Notes under the pieces: model-generated | Told to the model about the DNA's origin: nothing | Databases searched by the model: none | Seen by the model: the letters and a program-made list of their open reading frames with translations, nothing else | Part shown: one piece after another, positions 60,520 through 64,000 of the stretch | How the letters are laid out: each line of letters opens with the position of its first letter | Numbering within the stretch: the first letter of the stretch is position 1 | Translations under genes and position numbers: made by a program | NCBI GenBank assembly: GCA_964550435.1 | Contig: CAZJZI010000003.1 | Location: 28,456 to 92,455, forward strand | DNA from: UBA11400 sp964550435 | GTDB lineage: Bacteria > Bacteroidota > Rhodothermia > Balneolales > HLUCCA01 | DNA length: 64,000 bases | Direction of reading: 5' to 3'

Positions 60520-63500
60520 ATGAAATGGTGGTCATTCGTAGCTCTTGTGATTGGTGGAACACTATTGAGTGCCTCACCTGTACAGGCCGATGAACACATT
60601 AAGGGAAGATATCTTGTAAATAACTTCACTGCACGGCAGTATAACGCCGGAACCCAGAACTGGGATATGGTTCAGGATTCTAGGGGTGTAATCTATGTGG
60701 CTAACAGAAATGGTGTTCTTACATATGACGGATTTGATTGGTTACTAACTCCGAATTCTCTGGAAACACCACTTAGGTCCATTGCGATTACCGAAGATGA
60801 TGTCGTCTATGTTGGATCCGTCGGCGAATTTGGAGTACTGGTAGCAGATTCCATCGGAAATCCTGCATATAAAAGTCTTTCCGGAAATCTGGATGATGTG
60901 ATATCTGATGTTTGGGAGACACACACTACGTCTTCATACGTATATTTCGCTACTCGAAATCGAATTTACGTGTTGAATCGTCGAAATGATCGGCTAACAT
61001 CAATAAATCCACCGCAGAATGGATTCCAGAGAAGCTTTAAGGTTCACAATAAAATCTATGTTGGGGTTTCGACCAGAGGATTGTATCAAGTTGATGGCGA
61101 CTCGCTTGTAGCGTTGCCAGGTCTTGCCTTGTTGGGGAATGAAGTCGTAAACAGTGTGCTCGAAGCACCAGGGATTAATGGAAGTGAAGAAGGGATTTAC
61201 ATCCTGACGAATTCCAGGAAAACATTTCATTACGGACTCGACACTGCAGCATTAGTTCGGGTTGATGATGATGTCAGTTCGACTTTCAAAATTCCTGAGC
61301 AAACCTATCGTGCCCGAAATCTTCGAAACGGAGATTTTATGTTCGCAACATTGTCGAGCGGAGTAGTCATAACCGACTCAGCATTCAACATCAAGCACAT
61401 TATCAACAGGGATCATGGTTTAATGGTAGACATGACATTGAATGTCATGGAAGATCGTGATGGGAGTATTTGGGCTGCGCTAAACAATGGTATATCAAGA
61501 GTAGACATGTATAATAACATACTCACGTGGAATACTGACAGTGAGTTCGCTGGTGGGGTGTTGTCTCTTAGGAAATACAAAGGAAGCCTTTTTATAGGAA
61601 CCAGTAGCGGCCTTTTAAAAGTTGAAACCAGTGATTCTGTGAATCACGATGCCCTGACTGAGATTCCGGGACCAACGATCCAGATTTTTGATATGGAAGT
61701 TCTGGAAAACAGGAACGCTGAGTTACTGATTATCGCCGGATCCACAAACTTGTCATATTATGACGGACTTCAAATTAGACCTCTTATCGAGGAAAGTGTT
61801 TTCGTACTGACCAAGAGTCAACGTCAACCAGGGCGGTTTTACCTTGGACTTCGTGATGGTTGGGCGATTCTGGACGTGACAGTAAACCGGAATGGTAGGC
61901 TGTCCATACAAGATTATCAAAAATTTGAGATTCCACCATTTGAGTTTCGTTCAATCGAAGAAGATATTACTGGTGGTTTATGGCTTGGATCACGATTTCA
62001 CGGTGTTTTCTATGTTCCAAGAGATGCTTACGAAACCAAAAACAGTCAATTGAAACGTGAAAGCATACTATCGTTGACAGAATCAAATGGATTAGCTTCC
62101 AATTCCGATAACTTCATAACCAAGTCCGAAGAAAAAATCATATTGATTGCGCCTAATGGGGTTTTCAATTTGACCTCGGAAGACTCCATAACGCTTACAG
62201 CGCACGATCAACTAGGTCATATACGGCTTCAAAACATCATACAGATAGAAAAAGGCTTTGAAAATCAGAGATATTTACTGAGTAATGGGGGACTATTCAG
62301 AGTGTCAAATCTTGGGGCCAATGGCGAGTCAGATGTGGTCAATTTATTACCATTTCTCAGACAAGAGCCGTTTAATGTGATGGAGTTTGTTGATTCATCC
62401 CAGATTTGGTTAGGAAGCTCGGATGCTCTTTTTAAAGTTAATTTAAAAGACTTCCCATTAAATCGAGAGAGGTTCCACACCATTATCCATGGCGTGTATC
62501 TTGACCAGGACTCTTTGGTATCGCGAAACATCATTGGTATTGATCGCGAATTGAGTGTTCCATTTGGCCGTGCCAACATAACATTCCAATTTGGATCAAC
62601 ACGTTCTATATACGGTTACACCCCTCGGTTTGAATCCAAACTTGAGGGATACGATGAAAACTGGTCGGGATGGTCTACCGAGAAAAACAGGACATATACG
62701 AATTTGACTAATGGTAACTATACATTTTTGGTGCGAAGTCTTGATCCATTTGGGAATGTCAGTGAAGTAGGACGTGTCGTTTTAGTCGTTCCCACACCTT
62801 GGTTCAAATCAATCGTTGCTTATATCATATATGCACTATTGTTAATCGCCATAACATATGGTTTTGTTCGATTTCAGACGAACCGAATTGCACGACAAAA
62901 CAGACTACTGGAAAAGAGAGTCATTAAACGAACAGCCGAACTTCAGGTCGAAAAGCGTCGCCTAGAGACGATGAACGATAATTTGAAGGCACTGGATGAG
63001 AATCGGGATAAGTTTCTGAGTGTTGTAGCCCACGACTTACGGAATCCTTTAATGATTATCCGAAGTAGTTCTGACCTTATTGAAGAAGAGATTGATGACA
63101 AAAAGGCAATTTTAGAATTCTCGGGTTACATTCGTGACGCATCGGTCAAGATGCAGGATATTATCGAAAATCTGCTTGAAGACAGGGCTAAGAAAATCCG
63201 ACTTCATGACGATATGCCTGTCATTGATATTAACCCGATTATTAGAAAGATTTGCAAAGAAAATGAAATATGGGCACAGTCGAAGAACATCGAGCTTAAT
63301 TTAGAACTAAATAATGGTTGTACAATTAAAGCTGATTCCGCTCAGATTGGTGTTATTGTAGATAACCTGGTCTCAAATGCTATTAAATACTCTCCCCACG
63401 AAAAACAGATATTCATTCAACTGTCCAAAACAGATTCGTATATTGTTGAAATCACGATAACCGATCAAGGTCCTGGATTACTACCCTCTGAGATTCAAAA

Positions 63501-63687
63501 GATTGGCAAACCATCGGTCAAATTATCGGCCCAGCCTACGGGAGGAGAGTCAAGCTCCGGTATGGGGCTATTCATCGTCAAAGATCTCCTGCAGATCAAT
63601 AATGGTGATTTAAGTATCTATTCTGCTGGCCGGGGCAAAGGCAGTACCTTTAAGGTTCTGTTTCCTTATGCTGAACTGGAATCATAG
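60520..63687 (+). CDS. Beta-propeller (two-component regulator propeller) sensor histidine kinase
   Basis: This is a 1055-residue membrane sensor. A signal peptide (MKWWSFVALVIGGTLL..VQA) leads into a large periplasmic beta-propeller with repeats such as NWDMVQDSRGVIYVANRNGV, EDRDGSIWAALNNGISRV and DITGGLWLGSRFHGV, followed by a Y_Y_Y domain (FESKLEGYDENWSGW). One membrane helix near residue 775 precedes a coiled coil, the HisKA domain with FLSVVAHDLRNPL, and HATPase with VIVDNLVSNAIKYS, DQGPGLLP and SSGMGLFIVKDLL. Unlike hybrid HTCS systems it has no receiver or DNA-binding domain, and no response regulator is visible before the window ends. Eight nt separate it from accD. Confidence 0.92.
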   Translation: MKWWSFVALVIGGTLLSASPVQADEHIKGRYLVNNFTARQYNAGTQNWDMVQDSRGVIYVANRNGVLTYDGFDWLLTPNSLETPLRSIAITEDDVVYVGSVGEFGVLVADSIGNPAYKSLSGNLDDVISDVWETHTTSSYVYFATRNRIYVLNRRNDRLTSINPPQNGFQRSFKVHNKIYVGVSTRGLYQVDGDSLVALPGLALLGNEVVNSVLEAPGINGSEEGIYILTNSRKTFHYGLDTAALVRVDDDVSSTFKIPEQTYRARNLRNGDFMFATLSSGVVITDSAFNIKHIINRDHGLMVDMTLNVMEDRDGSIWAALNNGISRVDMYNNILTWNTDSEFAGGVLSLRKYKGSLFIGTSSGLLKVETSDSVNHDALTEIPGPTIQIFDMEVLENRNAELLIIAGSTNLSYYDGLQIRPLIEESVFVLTKSQRQPGRFYLGLRDGWAILDVTVNRNGRLSIQDYQKFEIPPFEFRSIEEDITGGLWLGSRFHGVFYVPRDAYETKNSQLKRESILSLTESNGLASNSDNFITKSEEKIILIAPNGVFNLTSEDSITLTAHDQLGHIRLQNIIQIEKGFENQRYLLSNGGLFRVSNLGANGESDVVNLLPFLRQEPFNVMEFVDSSQIWLGSSDALFKVNLKDFPLNRERFHTIIHGVYLDQDSLVSRNIIGIDRELSVPFGRANITFQFGSTRSIYGYTPRFESKLEGYDENWSGWSTEKNRTYTNLTNGNYTFLVRSLDPFGNVSEVGRVVLVVPTPWFKSIVAYIIYALLLIAITYGFVRFQTNRIARQNRLLEKRVIKRTAELQVEKRRLETMNDNLKALDENRDKFLSVVAHDLRNPLMIIRSSSDLIEEEIDDKKAILEFSGYIRDASVKMQDIIENLLEDRAKKIRLHDDMPVIDINPIIRKICKENEIWAQSKNIELNLELNNGCTIKADSAQIGVIVDNLVSNAIKYSPHEKQIFIQLSKTDSYIVEITITDQGPGLLPSEIQKIGKPSVKLSAQPTGGESSSGMGLFIVKDLLQINNGDLSIYSAGRGKGSTFKVLFPYAELES

Positions 63688-63718
63688 AGATAAATCCAGA
63701 TTCTCTTCTCCCTTCTCT

Positions 63719-63802
63719 CATCTCTCGTCTCACATCTCTCGTCTCACATCTCCCGTCTCACATCTCTCGTCTCACATCTCTCGTCTCACATCTCTCGTCT
63801 CA
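63719..63802. repeat. Six tandem 14-bp repeats after the kinase gene
   Basis: CATCTCTCGTCTCA repeats six times; the third copy has one change (CTCCCG). The unit again equals two heptamers. Irregular TTCTCTTCTCCC sequence precedes it. Confidence 0.95.
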
Positions 63803-64000
63803 CTTACCCTAAGGTCATTTATTAAAATCTGCTCATTAAATTATTAAGATATCTTAATAAATATGACTGCTATGAAATTTCAATTGTTAAGATTTAAAAT
63901 AATTTTAATAATAATTCCAGTACCAAAACAAGAGAGAATTAGCCTAAAAATGCCATTTTATATGCAATGGACGCATTTTATGTATGCATTAAGTGTGCTC
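63803..64000 (+). other. AT-rich right end with a 20-bp palindrome and an open frame reaching the edge
   Basis: TTATTAAGATATCTTAATAA at 63841-63860 is a perfect palindrome. An ATG at 63863 opens a frame of 46 codons that runs off the window (MTAMKFQLLRFKIILIIIPV...). The composition is very AT-rich and no family is recognised, so it may be a gene start or chance. The rest holds no other visible feature. Confidence 0.35.

Noticed and set aside
60520..63687. Hybrid two-component system (HTCS) regulator
   Set aside because: The protein ends after the HATPase domain; no receiver or HTH domain is present.
1..64000. tRNA, rRNA, insertion sequences, prophage genes
   Set aside because: I looked through the intergenic regions and saw no cloverleaf-like sequence, rRNA, transposase or phage gene. 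A tRNA covariance search would be needed to be certain.

Overview
The window is a chromosomal segment of a Gram-negative bacterium from the Bacteroidota/Rhodothermota/Balneolota (FCB) side of the tree. I infer this from an S46 peptidase, an S9 peptidase, an M28 lipoprotein and a two-gene M16 system, from a GH97 enzyme, from a bamA gene followed by OmpH/Skp genes, from weak or absent Shine-Dalgarno sequences, and from several TAnnTTTG-type -7 promoter elements. A Balneola/Rhodothermus relative fits best, but no rRNA is present, so this stays an inference. Nearly all genes are housekeeping or envelope genes. I see no phage, insertion sequence, tRNA, rRNA or CRISPR array.

Layout. 1-4.7 kb: truncated Fe-alcohol dehydrogenase, M20 amidohydrolase, NnrD/E metabolite-repair enzyme, WbuC-type cupin. 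4.8-10.3 kb: GH97 glycosidase, FAD oxidoreductase overlapping rluF, then NUDIX and thioredoxin-like ferredoxin genes on the other strand. 10.3-14.7 kb: secreted S46 and S9 peptidases. 14.7-17.2 kb: an arsenic cassette (arsR, a Cys-rich DUF6428-like gene, acr3) with short repeats in every gap. 17.2-23.8 kb: hairpin-rich spacer, M28 peptidase, GNAT, ndk, a Phd/VapC toxin-antitoxin pair, a NamZ-like lipoprotein, rlmB. 23.8-38.4 kb (mostly + strand): pyrG, NUDIX, nadE, mltD, ctp, PHP phosphoesterase, ribH, uppS, bamA and three tandem skp/ompH genes. 38.6-50.7 kb: rnhB, then a long run of minus-strand genes: recA-recX-perM-ldcA-purN-purH and mreB-mreC-mreD-mrdA-rodA. 50.9-64 kb: kynureninase-like enzyme, xseA, pyrC, the M16 pair, tsaB, accD and a giant beta-propeller histidine kinase.

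How the genes fit together. The centre is a cell-envelope block: isoprenoid carrier (uppS), outer-membrane assembly (bamA and three skp), wall elongation (mreBCD, mrdA, rodA) and wall turnover (mltD, ldcA, namZ). Around it lie secreted peptide-degrading enzymes and nucleotide/cofactor genes.

The most unusual content lies between genes. (1) Heptamer-based 14-bp tandem repeats sit within a few bases of the start codons of four genes, always in the same orientation relative to the gene. (2) An inverted element built of nonamers occurs at least three times, twice with a spacer of exactly 20 nt, and a related array is translated inside the tail of RluF. (3) A spacer near 17.4 kb carries mirrored GAGAAAG/CTTTCTC words separating triloop hairpins. 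(4) Other short words recur in several gaps. Among proteins, AccD has lost all four zinc-ribbon cysteines, and both ArsR and its neighbour end in cysteine pairs.
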